A DNA stretch of 64,000 nucleotides from Strigamia acuminata (taxonomy: Eukaryota > Arthropoda > Chilopoda > Geophilomorpha > Linotaeniidae): NCBI GenBank assembly GCA_949358305.1, contig OX442317.1, positions 4,158,186 to 4,222,185 of the forward strand, in the 5' to 3' direction. Made by a program: the position numbers and the translations under genes. The notes beneath the pieces were generated by a model that was given only the letters and a program-made list of their open reading frames with translations, made no database searches and was not told the DNA's origin. The stretch's first letter is position 1, and each line of letters starts with the position of its first letter. Positions 26,201 to 38,402 of this stretch are shown here, piece after piece.

Positions 26201-26761
26201 ATCGAAGTGACCACGACTAAAGTATCCCCTCGCGAGGGCTACACCGTACGCGAATTATTCCTCCGAGTGAGTAAATGGAGATTTTATTTGATTTTATGTC
26301 ATTTAATTGTTGATTTTTGTATTTTAGAACGGAAATCAATGCCACCAAGTGCAGCATTATTGGTTTACAGCTTGGCCCGATCACAAGACACCAGCTACGC
26401 CTAAACAATTGGTCGCCATGGCCGTCGAAGTGGAGTCCCACAGGTGCGACAACAACGGAAGGAGTTGCGGACCCATAGTCATTCATTGCAGCGCTGGAAT
26501 CGGTCGCACGGGTTGTTTTATCGCCATTAGCATCGGAATGCAGCAGTTAATGGAGGAGAATATGTTGGATGTGTTGGGTATTGTTTGTGCCATGCGACTG
26601 GACAGGTAAAAATGAATGAAATTTATTTATTTTGTTTATTTATTTTTGTTTTTGTTGTTTTTTTTAGAGGGGGGATGATACAAACGGCCGAGCAGTACGA
26701 ATTTGTTCATCGCGCGCTTATTGATTTCGAGCGGTCGCTACCCGAAGTTGCTGGAGACTGA
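23276..26761 (+). CDS. PTPRR: Receptor-type KIM-containing tyrosine phosphatase
   Basis: Exons: 23276-23369, 24416-24591, 24664-24777, 24845-25027, 25092-25226, 25290-25498, 25563-25825, 25881-25957, 26015-26266, 26328-26605, 26668-26761 (624 residues; human PTPRR is 657). A signal peptide (about 1-30) and an extracellular region precede a transmembrane helix near 215-240 (LPFLIASTLIFVLVLVVVF). The juxtamembrane GLLERRGSNTSLTIEL is the kinase-interaction motif that binds ERK/p38. The catalytic domain has KNRYKTI, WPDHKTP and HCSAGIGRTG with all catalytic residues. Family members dephosphorylate and tether MAP kinases. The serine in RRGSNTS is the family PKA site. The symbol is by homology to the PTPRR/PTPN5/PTPN7 group. 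Confidence 0.92.
23980..24390. repeat. Degenerate TGTGAAAAATG minisatellite in PTPRR-like intron 1
   Basis: Many copies of TGTGAAAATG/TGTGTGAAAAATG fill the intron 5' to the second exon. The long minus-strand frame across it is an artefact of the repeat. Confidence 0.85.
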
Positions 26762-27734
26762 AAGATGAGTAAAACGTGCGGGTTTTGAGTCAAAATATAT
26801 ACATGTAATCATGTACGGTGGTTATTTGTGGTCACAAAGGATGAAATAATGGTTTCAAGACGCTTAAATGCTGCCTCAAAATGTTTCGTGCGCTTGTCGG
26901 GCTGCTCGATTAATTTTTTGTTTTTGTTTGTTTCTATTTTTGTTACGATTATTATTTTTTTTAAATCTCCTTATATATATATATATATAAATATTATTAT
27001 ATTTGGAATTATTCGAATTTTAAAACGCATTACTGTTTATATTTAGAATGTTTATCGACGTTTTGAGTGCATTTTTAATGAGAAATTACAAATTACATTC
27101 CAATTTTTTATTTTTTATTTTATTTTTTAGTTTTTAAAAATGTATTTCATAAATATAATATAAAGGCGTAATATTTTCAACTTCGTCATATTATCAAATG
27201 TTATTCCGTCGTTGTTCATAAATGTGTAATTTTTTTGGCTTTTTTTTGTTTTTGTTTTTTTTTACTTGGATATGTAAATAGTGTAAAAGATTGCTATTTT
27301 ATGTTTGTTTTTTGTGCATAGAAAATATACAGAGTTGACTGAAAGCACCGTTTGTCTTTGTCTGTTGATGCCATTCTGTGTAGAATATTTTTAAACAAAC
27401 GTTTATTACCGTCATGTCAATATTGTAACAAAAAAAAACAAAAAAATCTTATTCTTCGTCTATGAAATGTTTGAAAAGTTTAGAGCACGAATTTCACAAT
27501 TTTTTGTTTATTTTTCTTTTTGTTTAATTTGATGCTCATCATTATTATATATTAAATGTGATCAAATATTTTGGATGAAAAGAGTGTAAAAAATAAAAAT
27601 ATCTAACTCCCAATAAACAAAATTACAAAAAAAAAAATCTTTCGTGCGAATAAAAAACAAAAATCAAAGATCTTTCATGGTTTACACAAATAAAATATTT
27701 TAATTATTTATAAAATAATAAAAAAAAAATTGTC
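26762..27734. other. PTPRR-like 3' UTR and AT-rich spacer
   Basis: A/T-rich, with AATATAAA and AATAAA-like signals (for example near 27159 and 27593). No exon is seen. Confidence 0.4.
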
Positions 27735-27843
27735 TCCGTCGAGCCGGATTTGAACCAGCGACCTATGGATTTCAAACGAATGGCTTATATGCCACACACA
27801 TTACCGCTACAGTCCACCGCTCTACCAACTGAGCTATCGACGG
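27735..27843 (-). tRNA. tRNA-Tyr (GUA) with 36-nt intron
   Basis: The minus strand reads CCGTCGATAGCTCAGTTGG at the 5' end, forming the acceptor and D arm. The anticodon stem-loop GTGGA-CTGTAGA-TCCAT gives anticodon GTA, and GGTTCAAATCC is the T arm. Acceptor CCGTCGA pairs with TCGACGG and the discriminator is A. The intron occupies 27771-27806, directly 3' of position 37, the standard site for nuclear tRNA-Tyr. B-box GGTTCAAATCC is intact, so the gene looks functional. Confidence 0.95.
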
Positions 27844-28124
27844 CTACATTTAGAACTATCACAAAAATGATTTATAAAGTAAACCTTACTTAAAAATAAA
27901 TATTTAAATCAAGTTCTCATTTCAATTAACATTTTTATTCTATTTTTGAGAGATATTTCTCTCTTATTTTTCTCTGCCACATTTTTCTTTATTTCTGATA
28001 GGCCAACAGCTAGATAACAGTGCTTGACGTCATATGTGTCACGTTTGTTCGATCAGTAGCATCGGGTTTTCAGCTGTCTGTGATCAAAAATCATCTGTTG
28101 TTCATCCTTGCAAGCACTAGCAAC

Positions 28125-31100
28125 ATGACATCCCCAAAAGCCGTTGTAAGTATTGTTTGCATGCACCGTATTAAGCGTAAATATCGCGCTAGAAATATGT
28201 TTGAACGGGAAAATTCACGTAGTGCTGAGTGTGTGTATGCTGCACATTTGGCTGCATGTCAACCATTTGTAAACAAAACAAAGATGCGTCTCGCTAAGAT
28301 TGATGCAAGAAAATCGAAACAATATCAAAATTAATTGCTGGAAACAAAACTTAAAATTATTTCGTCTTAAAACCTAAAAATAAATACATTTTAAAAAAAA
28401 AATGTATTTAAATTTTAGTTATTAACACATTTGCATTGTTTTTTTCTCCTTATATATTTTAAAAATAATAAAAAACGGTGTTTTATTTCAAATCACGTGA
28501 ATTCGATCCAAAATGGTGATAAAACGCGTGAAGGAAGTGCATTTCCTTTAAAACACCTGAAAACTCATTTGAATATAAATTGGAAAACAAAACACAAAAG
28601 AACGAGAAAAATATGCAAAATTTTGCAGAAACCGTCGGTGAAAATTTGATTAACATAATTCCTATTAGTTACGCTTTTGAGTGACAGCTGATGGTTGCTA
28701 TGTAGTATGTACCGCACTTAAAACTAAACATTTAACTCGTAATTAGGGTCATCCGGCTACACGGACCATTAATTTAAATACCAGAAGAAGAAAAAACATA
28801 ATAAACCCTTTGTTTGTTTGTTTGTCTTATTGACAGTCACGTGACGTTTGTTGACTGCAAGTTCGCTGCGAACGGGGCGGAAAGTGAAGCTGGTGAAACG
28901 GGCACTGATCCAAATGGCCATTGATCTCTTCTCATCCAAACACTTTCACAATATCAATTTTTTATTATTATTATTTAATCTCCTTCGCCTTTTTCGCGCA
29001 CAATTTTTCAACTCAATAAAAGTTCTAAATATAAAGCGCCATTGATCGAATGTATTTATTAAATTTCAGATTAAAAGCATCGGTCCGAAGTTGGTGCCAT
29101 TTTTCAAGACCGTTTCCATCTATTTCGTGCTGTTCATCCCCAGTAGCAACCCGTCGTGGTTGGGGGTACTGGTGAAATGTCTGCCAATAGTGTCGCTCTG
29201 CATTTTCGTGCTTCTACACGGCATGAGTTTGAGCGACGAGTTTACGTTCTCGAGACGTATTCTCATCGGTTTGATTTTCTCTTGCTTCGGTGATGCATTT
29301 CTCATATTTCCTCAGTATTTTAAGCACGGGATGATCTGCTTTGCAATGGCTCAGGTAAATAACAAGTTATTTATAAGTTCCGCAATCCAAACAAACAAAA
29401 CAAACATATTTATTATTTATTTGTTATTTTTGGTAAAATATTAAATTTTCTGGTTTTTATTTCGTGTTTTCTGGTGTTTTTAGTACAATATTTCAGGCTA
29501 TGCAAAAATTAAGTTGATAAAATTAAATAGGTGCATTCCGATGTTATTCAATGGGAATGACGTCACGTACAAACACGAAACGAGTTTTGCATACGTTTTA
29601 GAGTTTTTGAATGCACCTATGTAATCGTGTGATAAAATATCAATTGTTAATCATTAATGTAATCATTGGGTTACCCAAGAATGTTATCTTGAATTTGTCA
29701 CAATTTTTGATCGATCTTTTAGCACTCAAAACGTGGCAACTAAAAGTTGAATAAACAAGAAGTAATCAAGTGGGACTAACCATGTTCTGTTCAAATTCCA
29801 TCACAGAAACACACGATTATTGTGAAATGATGTGTAGATAAGAAATAAATAGCCTTTACCGGTGCCAAAACTGGAATCAATATCACGAAAGGGACTGGCT
29901 CGCTTAGTTTTGATGCTCATTAAATGGATCCATTCCAAAATAACTGCACTTTGCTTTGGTTTTGGCACTTGCAATTGCGCCCTTGTCATGTTTGATACTT
30001 TAAAATTAGCAAAATATATTTTTACAGTCAAGCAGACAAGCTTTGAGTGATGATGGAGATTTTTATTTTTCCACGACCGATTCAGCACGAAAAACCATCT
30101 GCTTTATCTTTATTTAAACTCGTTTAGAGATTATTGTTATTTCAATGTGGACATGTGGTGTTTTGTGTGCGTTTCACTTGATATTATTACACAACTAAAA
30201 GTGCTTTTGTGATTTGATATCAGTTGATGATTGTGAAATATGTGCACTTGATAACTGTTTGTGACAAATTTTGGTGCATTAGGGAAATTGGTGGGAACAT
30301 GTGGGTAGAACTTCAAGTTGCCCGTTTGTCTTGATAAATAAAGATTGGGAGTGGATAAGTAGATGTTCTCGGCAGCAAAAGTACTATGGTACTATACTGC
30401 TGCTGGTAGTTATGGTAATTTCTGTTTTCTAATTGTAAAATCAGCAGTCCAGCTGCTGATAAAATACTAGCGGCAACAAAGGAAATCCTGGGACAATTAA
30501 TTTTTATGTGCATTTAATCTACCTTTAATTTCTGCAGGGATTGATAAGGTGAAGGCCACCCACGATCGGAAAGACAATGCGCTTATACTACGTTTACATG
30601 CACCGAATATTTCGAGTGGTGAATAATTCGAGATCAATTTGTTGTGTTTACATGCAGAAAATAATTCGTGATCATTTTCGGTTTTCGACCAATGGGCAAT
30701 ATAAATAGTTCGAGTTCCCTCGAATTAAACAACCTTCTGCGAGGGATTATTCACTACTCGGATAATCCTTGTCATCTCTGTTTACATGACAGTTGTGCAC
30801 ACGGAATATTTCATCTCACTCGAAATATTCCGTGCACGTAAACATAGTGGTAAAGCAGCAGTCTCTCGACAGTCTATCTCTCGACAGACTATCTGTCGAC
30901 AAAATATTCCCCACAGCATTCTCTCGATAGTCATTCTGTCGACACAACCAGTGCTGGACTGGCCCGGCGGGCTACCGGGAGTTTCCCGGTGGCCCGTGGC
31001 CGCTGTGGCCTGTCGCGGCCTGCTGTGGCGTGTCCCGACTTCATTAATTGTGGCCCGGACACCCAGATTTCCCGGCCATAAATTTGTTCCCAGTCCAGCC

Positions 31101-32032
31101 CTGGACACAACATAGTATTATAGACGTTAAAAATCAGTGGGCAATTATTGCGCATTAGCTTTCGGATCGTGAGTTCTTCTTCACCTAACCACAGACCTAA
31201 ATATACTACTGGACTGCGCACTGCAAATCAAATGGTGCCCAGTTTGTGAGAGGCGGCGACATTGTTGGGATGAGATGTCCTCATGAATGCTCTCCAACTT
31301 CCTGATTCGCATCTTGCTCCAACAATTTCAATCTTCCTTTTCGTTTTACTCTTGTTTTTCCCTCGTTTTATTTGCAATTTTTTCTGTTATATTTAAATAA
31401 ATACATATGAATTGTGACGTCTCACAATTCAAAACCATGCAGTATTTGCTAACCATCGTTCGGAAATTGTGTGTATGCTGATTTCAGGCAATAACATTGA
31501 CAGGAAATGAAAAAGAATTTAGTGTTTACCAATCTAGTGTATTTAGGTCTGTGATCTAACAATGATTTCAGTGGCAGTAAATTCGCAATTGTTTGATTTA
31601 TTTCAGATGCTGTACACTTCCGCTTTTGGCTTTCATCCCATCAATCCATACGCAGGTTGCGTTTGCTACGCAATTGGTGCTATAGTCTTCTACATTTTGC
31701 TTCCTGGCTTGGACGGGAGTTTGGCAATCATGGTTGGCATCTATCAAATCCTTCTGGCCACTATGGCGTGGCGCGCCATAGCTCGAGTTCAGCTGTTTGA
31801 GGAACTGTGGACTTGGACGAAATTGTGTTCGTGCGCCGGTGGACTCCTCTTTATGATATCCGACTGTTTGATCGGTTTTGACCACTTTCACTCTCCGATT
31901 CCATACAGCCAAGTAATCATCATGATCACTTATTACGCGGCGCAGTTGGGTATCGCTCTGTCGGTAGTGGACAGCCGGGCATCGTTGACAAAGGCAAGTC
32001 CCAAAACCAGGCAGGCTCTGACCGCTCAATAG
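28125..32032 (+). CDS. TMEM86-like lysoplasmalogenase (YhhN family)
   Basis: Exons 28125-28145, 29070-29354 and 31607-32032 give 243 residues, the normal length for TMEM86A/B. These polytopic ER membrane enzymes hydrolyse the vinyl-ether bond of lysoplasmalogens. About eight hydrophobic segments are visible (VLFIPSSNP, LPIVSLCIFVLLHG, FSCFGDAFLIFP, GCVCYAIGAIVFYILLP, YYAAQLGIALSV). Conserved acidic positions sit in CFGDAFL and MISDCLI. The 2.25-kb intron 2 holds a hAT MITE, a palindromic element and several small inverted repeats. Assignment to TMEM86A or B is not possible from sequence alone. Confidence 0.85.
28146..29069. other. TMEM86-like intron 1
   Basis: AT-rich intron. A perfect GTCACGTGAC E-box palindrome lies at 28836-28845, next to a GC-richer 100 bp. 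This could be an intronic enhancer or alternative promoter. No exon is recognised. Confidence 0.35.
30587..30848. mobile_element. Palindromic MITE-like element, about 260 bp
   Basis: The left end ACTACGTTTACATGCACCGA and the right end, read inverted as ACTATGTTTACGTGCACGGA, both continue into AATATTTCGAGTG. No clear target duplication was found. It lies in TMEM86-like intron 2 just before the hAT MITE. Confidence 0.65.
30949..31104. mobile_element. hAT-type MITE, 156 bp, copy 2
   Basis: The ends CAGTGCTGGACTGG and CAGTCCAGCCCTG are flanked by perfect 8-bp duplications GACACAAC (30941-30948, 31105-31112). Same family as the element at 12312-12466, in opposite orientation. Confidence 0.92.
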
Positions 32033-33222
32033 ACACGAAATTTTTAATTTATTGTACAGTATTCGTAGCATATCGGAGATTTTGGCTACCTATACGATAG
32101 TTCGAAAATTAATTAATTCTAAAACACCAACCTCGGAAATTTATTCATTTTTTTTAAAACTCAAATAGGGTAATCGGGAAACAAAATGGCGCGCAATGGC
32201 GCTCCACTCGCGAGACGTCGCGAAAGAATGGGAAATAAAAAATGCGCCATGTTTGTTTTATCTGAATCGTATATATTCGTAATCAAACATTGGATATTTT
32301 TTTAGACCTTTTTTTCCATCGTGTAATTCGAATACCGGTACCTATTGGTACGATACTGTATACTCATCATAGAAATAAGTTTGAGACAAAGTCCTGTTGT
32401 TTATCACGAGTCAAATAGGTTTTCTAGGGAACAAAAATATGCAATTTTTAACTTATAAACTCGAATGTTGTAATGAAGTAAATTATAAAATAACTATAGA
32501 AACTAGTCAGCTTTAAATGCTAAGGAAATAATGTCGGGTGTTGTGATGAAATAATTCTAGTTTGCAGGATGATTTTTTTGTTTGTTTTCTTTTTCTCTCT
32601 CTTTAGGTTTAGCATTTTTAAGCCGAGGTTGGTTAAATATAAATCTAATTTTTTTTCAATTAGCCAAACTATCCATCTTGTTGATTGATTGACTGACTTT
32701 ATTGTGAATATTTTTAACTATAAAATGGCTTACTCACTGTACCAGTGATGGCTGACACCACGAAATTCCTGGGGAATTTGATTTTTAATCTTTTTTGAAC
32801 ACAAAAAAATTTCTTATTTTTTGCTGTTGAGACATTTGCATATCTTCTGTATATCAATTCCATATTATTTTTTAAAATCCTTTTTCTTAACAAAACAAAA
32901 TCAAAGTAAAAAAATATATATATATACCATATATTTTCACTCGACGAATGTTTGGAAAAAAATAATTGTTTTTATTACAAGAAAAGTAACAAAAAGAAAT
33001 CGAAAAAAAAAAATGCAAAATTGTTGTCGACACATTATCTGTTTGTATAAATTTTGCCATTTTACTCTTGAAACCTAGGATCTAGGATCTAGACCTAGGC
33101 TCGAAAAGTTATTTCTGTAAAAAGTGTACAAACTGTTTCACGTCGTCTACTTTTGAATCCATGTATTTTTCCGGTGTTTTTATGTAATAACTGTCTCATA
33201 TATCATTTAGTAAAAGAGTTGT
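32033..33222. other. TMEM86-like 3' UTR and convergent spacer
   Basis: AT-rich, between the TMEM86-like stop and the TAF11 stop on the opposite strand. No RNA gene or exon is seen. Confidence 0.4.
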
Positions 33223-34024
33223 TCATCTTTTGAATAAACATTTCCTCTGTCTGCAGTTTAGGACGTTGTTTCGCTGTCGTAGTCGACGAACCCCTTCGCG
33301 AATGTGTCGTGGTTGGAGCGGCCCGCTTTCGTTAAGTCCCTCCATTACGTCCAAAGCTAAAGAGTGCATTTTGTTTAGTAATATTCCGCGATAATGGCGG
33401 CCGGCCATTTATAAAATCAACTTACAATCTTCGATAACTTCGCCAACGAACACTTTTGCGATACCAGACATGGCAATTACGACATTCTGCGATACGGAAC
33501 ACCCAGTAATTGACTGCATCAACTGAAATATGGTATTTTATTAATTTTTTTTTAAAATATTATATTTATAAACAGACTAGTTTGCAGAGCGGTCGTCAGA
33601 GCGAGCGATACCACACCCCATCTGACGACGGCTTCGCGAACCGGCATTGATTTATTTATTTATTTATATTTACCCGTTTGATCGCAGCTTTTGGGAAAGC
33701 GGAACGACGGAACATTTCGTAGCAATTTAACTGTTCTTCGGTAAAATTCGATACCAAAACTCTGCATTTAAAAAAATGAATAAATAATGAAATCTATTAA
33801 TGGAAATTTAACTATACTTACTGCATTTTCTCCCTTTCTTCTTCTTCCAATTCCCTCCTACTTTTTTGTGCTTGTTGGTGATCTTCTCCTTCCGATTTTA
33901 GAGCCTCTGCTTGTTCAACACCGGTTGTTTCCATTTGCTCGATATTTTTATTTTCCGCTGATTTTTCAGTCGTTTCATTCGCTTCCTCGTCCATAGCGGA
34001 CTTGCTGTCACTCGAATCCGCCAT
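33223..34024 (-). CDS. TAF11: TFIID subunit TAF11
   Basis: Exons 34024-33822, 33761-33674, 33522-33426 and 33356-33223 give 173 residues. The N-terminus is acidic and Ser/Glu-rich. The C-terminal histone fold reads [20 protein letters not shown], then [28 protein letters not shown] and [16 protein letters not shown], which is very close to animal TAF11. TAF11 pairs with TAF13 in TFIID and contacts TFIIA/TBP at the core promoter in the nucleus. All introns are in phase. The start is followed 5' by a divergent region leading to LARGE. Confidence 0.93.
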
Positions 34025-34610
34025 TTTTAAAATTACTCGTACACTGTTTCCACACTTGTTTAATAAATCGGGAAACTCGAGGATAAAATACACGATGCCG
34101 GATGATCAAAATAATTCCACTCGATTTCAAAGCGACCCACGAGAAAATAACGTTTAATTTGTTTCAAGTCGATGACAGCCAGAGCAATACGGCAGTATAT
34201 CGTTCAGACATTACGTGATTGGTCGGATCGGGACATGTGGCAATCGCTTGATTTTACTTATGCGCTGCCGCTATTTAATGACGTACATGACAATCCGAAT
34301 CTCATTGTGCGCGCGATAAAATCAGATGTCATAAATGCATGACTCGGGGTGAAAGCACTTTGGGTTTTCTTTCCTTCTGTTTTGTTGATTGGAAAGGTAA
34401 AAACAAACCAGGAAACAAAATGAAAACACTCATCCGGTGAGTCGCAACTTCGCAGTGTGTCGTTGTAAACTCTTCTTTCTAACCGAATGTTTTTTCCCCA
34501 AATTTTGTTTCAAGGTGCGCTCGTCACACGAACGACGACTCGGCAGTGAACATCCGAAATGTCTAAATGGGAAAAAACGCTTACATGAAAACAAGGATCC
34601 ATTCTTCTTG
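34025..34610. promoter_or_regulatory. Divergent promoter region, TAF11 / LARGE
   Basis: About 590 bp between opposite start codons. A small plus-strand upstream exon may lie at 34420-34436 (ATG, then CCG/GTGAGT) with an acceptor at 34515, but the main LARGE start is chosen at 34611. Confidence 0.4.
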
Positions 34611-37600
34611 ATGAGAATGAAACGTCGTCGACTGAATTTTTTTCTTTTTCTCGGCGCATGCACAATCCCCGCATTTGTCTTACTCTATGTTGCCAGCAAA
34701 GACGATGGTAAATTTAAAAAAAAAAAATTTTTAATTTTAAAAAAACGAAAAATTCTCAAAATAAATGAAATTAAACGAAATACTAATTTAATCCAGGCAC
34801 TGTGACTGATAATATCCTCGGTTTTAATCACCGCGAGGCCAAATTGGCGGAAAAAGTGCGCGAAATGGAGGAACAAAATCAACTTTTGCGAAGGCAGCTG
34901 AGGCGAGTTCACTAAAAATCCACTAAAATCCGACCGAAAATGAATTTTGTTTTAATTTATTTCAGCATTTCTCAGACCCAATTAATGACATTTATGACCG
35001 ACGGTCAGAATAACGAGACGGGGGAAGGAAACAACGAAGAAGAAACGCAGAATAAAGCGAGTTGCGTCAACAACAAGGAGCCCGAAGTACCGAAATGCGA
35101 AGTTATCCACGTCGCCATCGTTTGTGCGGGATACAACTCGAGTCGTAGCGTCGTCACGCTTATAAAAAGCATTTTGTTCTATCGGAAAAACCCGCTCCAC
35201 TTTCATTTCATTTCCGACTCGGTCGCGCAGTTGATTCTGCAAACAATGTTCCAGACCTGGACGGTTCCAGGAGGTGACCAATTTAACCAAACAAATTTTT
35301 AATTTTTAATTTATTTAAATTTTCTTTTTCTCAGTCGAAGTCAATTTTTATTTGGCGGATAACGTCCAGTCCGAGGTGTCTTGGATTCCTAACAAACATT
35401 ACTCAGGAGTTTACGGACTTATGAAACTAACTCTTCCAAAAACACTGCCCGATACTTTAAATAAAGTTATCGTTCTTGATACCGACGTTACATTTGCAAC
35501 GGATATTGCCGAGTTGTGGAAAATGTTCCGCAAGTTTAACACGAAACCGGTAATAAAGAAAAAAATTACCGTATAACCTCGCGTATAGTGCGAAATATTT
35601 ATTGCAACAATCTAGCAATCCATTATCGAAAAATAAGCAAGAAGGAAATTTTTTTTTGATTTTAAAGTTTCCTTTTAAATAAATAAACTTTTCTAACCAC
35701 ATTTTGCACTGTTGTGGGACACAAATGTTAATTCGCATTATACGCGCATACACCACTTATTAGCAAAAATGGCGCCTAAAATGGGGGGGTCGCATTATAC
35801 GCGAGGATATACGGTAATTTAATTTTAATTTTTTTTAAAAAAAATGTATTCTTCTAGGTCGTTGGTTTAGTAGAGAATCAAAGCGATTGGTATTTAGGAA
35901 AATTATGGAAAAAACACCGGCCGTGGCCCGCTTTGGGCCGCGGATTTAACACCGGGGTCATTTTAATGAATCTGGACAAAATGCGGGACATGAATTGGAT
36001 GCAAACGTGGCGTTTAATCGCGGAGAAGGAATTACTGAGCATGTTATCCACGCAACTTGCCGATCAGGTCGGTGAATATTTATTAAATTAACAAAATTAA
36101 ATGTTTATTTATTTATTTATTTGTTTTAGGATATTTTTAATGCCGTGATCAAACAACATCCTCAGTTAGTGCTGGTGCTGCCTTGTCAGTGGAACGTGCA
36201 ATTGAGCGACAACACGCGCAGCGAATTGTGTTACACGGAAGTAACCGATCTGAAAATTATTCACTGGAATTCTCCCAAGAAGCTCAAAGTGAAGAATAAA
36301 CACGTGGAGTTTTTCCGAAATTTGTATCTCACGTTTCTGGAATACGACGGAAATCTGCTGCGACGGGAACTGTTCGGTTGCAACGGGACTAAGATGACGC
36401 TCGTTCAAGCGCAGTTGAATGCTATTGACGAAGACGACGCTTGTTACGAATTCCGTCGTGCTCGTATAGTGCAGCATCGTACTCATCTCTATTACATCGA
36501 TTACGATTACGAACCGGTAATTTTTAGGCACAACAATGGTCAATTATGACGAAAAATTGCTTTTTTGTGTGCAATAATGATCACTTTTGATACAAAACTG
36601 CTACTTTATGTGCAATAATGATCATTTTTGATGCAAAACTGCTACTTTATGTGCAATAATGATCATTTTTTATGCAAAACTGCTACTTTATGTGCAATAA
36701 TGATCATTTTTGATGCAGAACTGCTGCTTTATGTGCAATAATGGTTATTTTTTACGAAATACTGCTACTTTATGTGCAATAATGGTCATTTTTGGCGAAA
36801 TACTGCTACTTTATGTGCAATAATGGTCATTTTTTGCGAAATACTGCTACTTTACGTGCAATAATGGTCATTTTTGGCGAAATACTGCTACTTTATGTGC
36901 AATAATGGTCATTTTTGATGCAGAACTGCTGCTTTATGTGCAATAATGGTCATTTTTTGCGAAATACTGCTACTTTACGTGCAATAATGGTCATTTTTGG
37001 CAAAATACTGCTATTTTATATGCAATAATAATCATTTTTGATGCAGAACTGCTGCTTTATGTGCAATAATGGTCATTTTTGACGAAATACTGCTACTTTA
37101 CGTGCAATAATGGTCATTTTTGGCGAAATACTGCTACTTTATGTGCAATAATGGTCATTTTTGGCGAAATACTGCTACTTTATGTGCAATAATGGTCATT
37201 TTTTGCGAAATACTGCTACTTTTTGTGCAATAATGGTCATTTTTTGCGAAATACTGCTACTTTTTGTGCAATAATGGTCATTTTTGATGAAAAGTTGCTG
37301 GAAAAACTTTGAATTTTGCCACTGCAAATCAACTAATGAAACATTTATCTTTCAGACTGCGGATGGAAATGATGTGACATTGGTCGCGCAGTTATCAATG
37401 GATCGAATGCAAATGGTCGAAGCTTTGTGTAAACACTGGGACGGTAATTGCAAACCCAATCCAACAAAAACAACCGACAAATCCGCAACAATATTTCCAT
37501 TCTAGGTCCGATAAGTTTCGCTCTCTACATGAGCGATGCGGAGGCGCAGCAATTTCTGAGCTACGCACTCAACTCGGACATCCTGAAAACCAGAAAGAAC

Positions 37601-38402
37601 GTTGGCTACCACGTTGTGTACAAAGATGGACAATTTTATCCCGTCAACTTTCTAAGGAACGTGGCCTTGCAGCAGGTGAACACGCCCTACGTCTTCCTCG
37701 CAGATATTGATTTTTTGCCCATGTACGACCTCTACGAATACCTCAAAAAGTCTATTTCATTACTCAGCATGGAATCCAGCAAAAAGGTTGCACAAATAAA
37801 TTTAAAAAATTCGAAATATTTCCATTTCCGACTGAAATTTTGATTTTTCAGGCGTTGATCGTGCCGGCATTCGAGACGCAACGTTACCGTCTCACTTTCC
37901 CCCGATCCAAAGCGGATTTATTGAATATGTTGGATATGGGCACGTTGTTTACGTTCAGATATCACGTGTGGACGAAGGGACACGCGCCAACCAACTTCGC
38001 AAAATGGAGAACGGCAACTACGCCGTATAAGGTTCGCTGGGACACCGATTTCGAGCCTTACGTGCTCGTACGGCGCGACGTACCGGAGTACGACAGACGA
38101 TTTGTTGGATTTGGGTGGAATAAAGTGTCTCACATAATGGAATTGGACGCTCTTGGGTAATAAATAATGGTGGGAGAGGTTTTTTGATGAGTTTTTATGA
38201 TGTTTTTGTGTTTTTTAGCTATGAATTCATTGTTCTTCCGAACGCTTTCATCATCCACATGCCCCATGCACCGAGTTTTGATATTGCCAAGTTCCGGTCC
38301 AGCCCACAATATCGGAAATGTTTGAAGATTTTAAAGACTGAGTTTGTTAAGGATTTATCGCAGAGATACGACAAGCATTTATCATTGGAAAAGAAAAGAT
38401 AG
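34611..38402 (+). CDS. LARGE1: LARGE xylosyl- and glucuronyltransferase
   Basis: Exons: 34611-34707, 34797-34902, 34966-35273, 35335-35549, 35858-36067, 36130-36516, 37356-37443, 37506-37786, 37852-38156, 38219-38402 (726 residues; human LARGE1 is 756). It is a type II Golgi enzyme that builds the xylose-glucuronate matriglycan repeat on alpha-dystroglycan. After a Lys/Arg-flanked signal anchor ([19 protein letters not shown]) come a short coiled coil, a GT8 domain with DxD in [12 protein letters not shown], and a GT49-like domain with DID in [12 protein letters not shown]. The second intron has a GC donor (CTGAG/GCGAGT). The intron at 36517 carries a large minisatellite, and that at 35550 a MITE. 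The start at 34611 was chosen because it places the anchor at residues 6-28. Confidence 0.95.
35569..35814. mobile_element. Tc1/mariner-type MITE, 246 bp
   Basis: Inverted ends CCGTATAACCTCGCGTATAG and CCGTATATCCTCGCGTATAA (the latter read from the right), with TA duplications on each side. It lies in a LARGE intron. Confidence 0.85.
36555..37300. repeat. 41-bp minisatellite in LARGE intron, about 18 copies
   Basis: The unit is CTGCTACTTTATGTGCAATA followed by ATGGTCATTTTTGGCGAAATA, with substitutions between copies (GATGC / GGCGA variants, GCTGC / GCTAC). It fills almost the whole 839-bp intron. Confidence 0.93.

Noticed and set aside
24416-26761. IA-2/phogrin-type pseudophosphatase
   Set aside because: The active site is HCSAGIGRTG, not the Asp-substituted form of IA-2, and the KIM motif places it with PTPRR.
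28020-28649. Plus-strand frames of 72-104 residues around the TMEM86-like first exon
   Set aside because: They run through the promoter and intron 1 with no homology; the true exon is only seven codons.
36555-37300. CRISPR-like array
   Set aside because: Contiguous 41-bp units without unique spacers inside an animal intron; it is a minisatellite.
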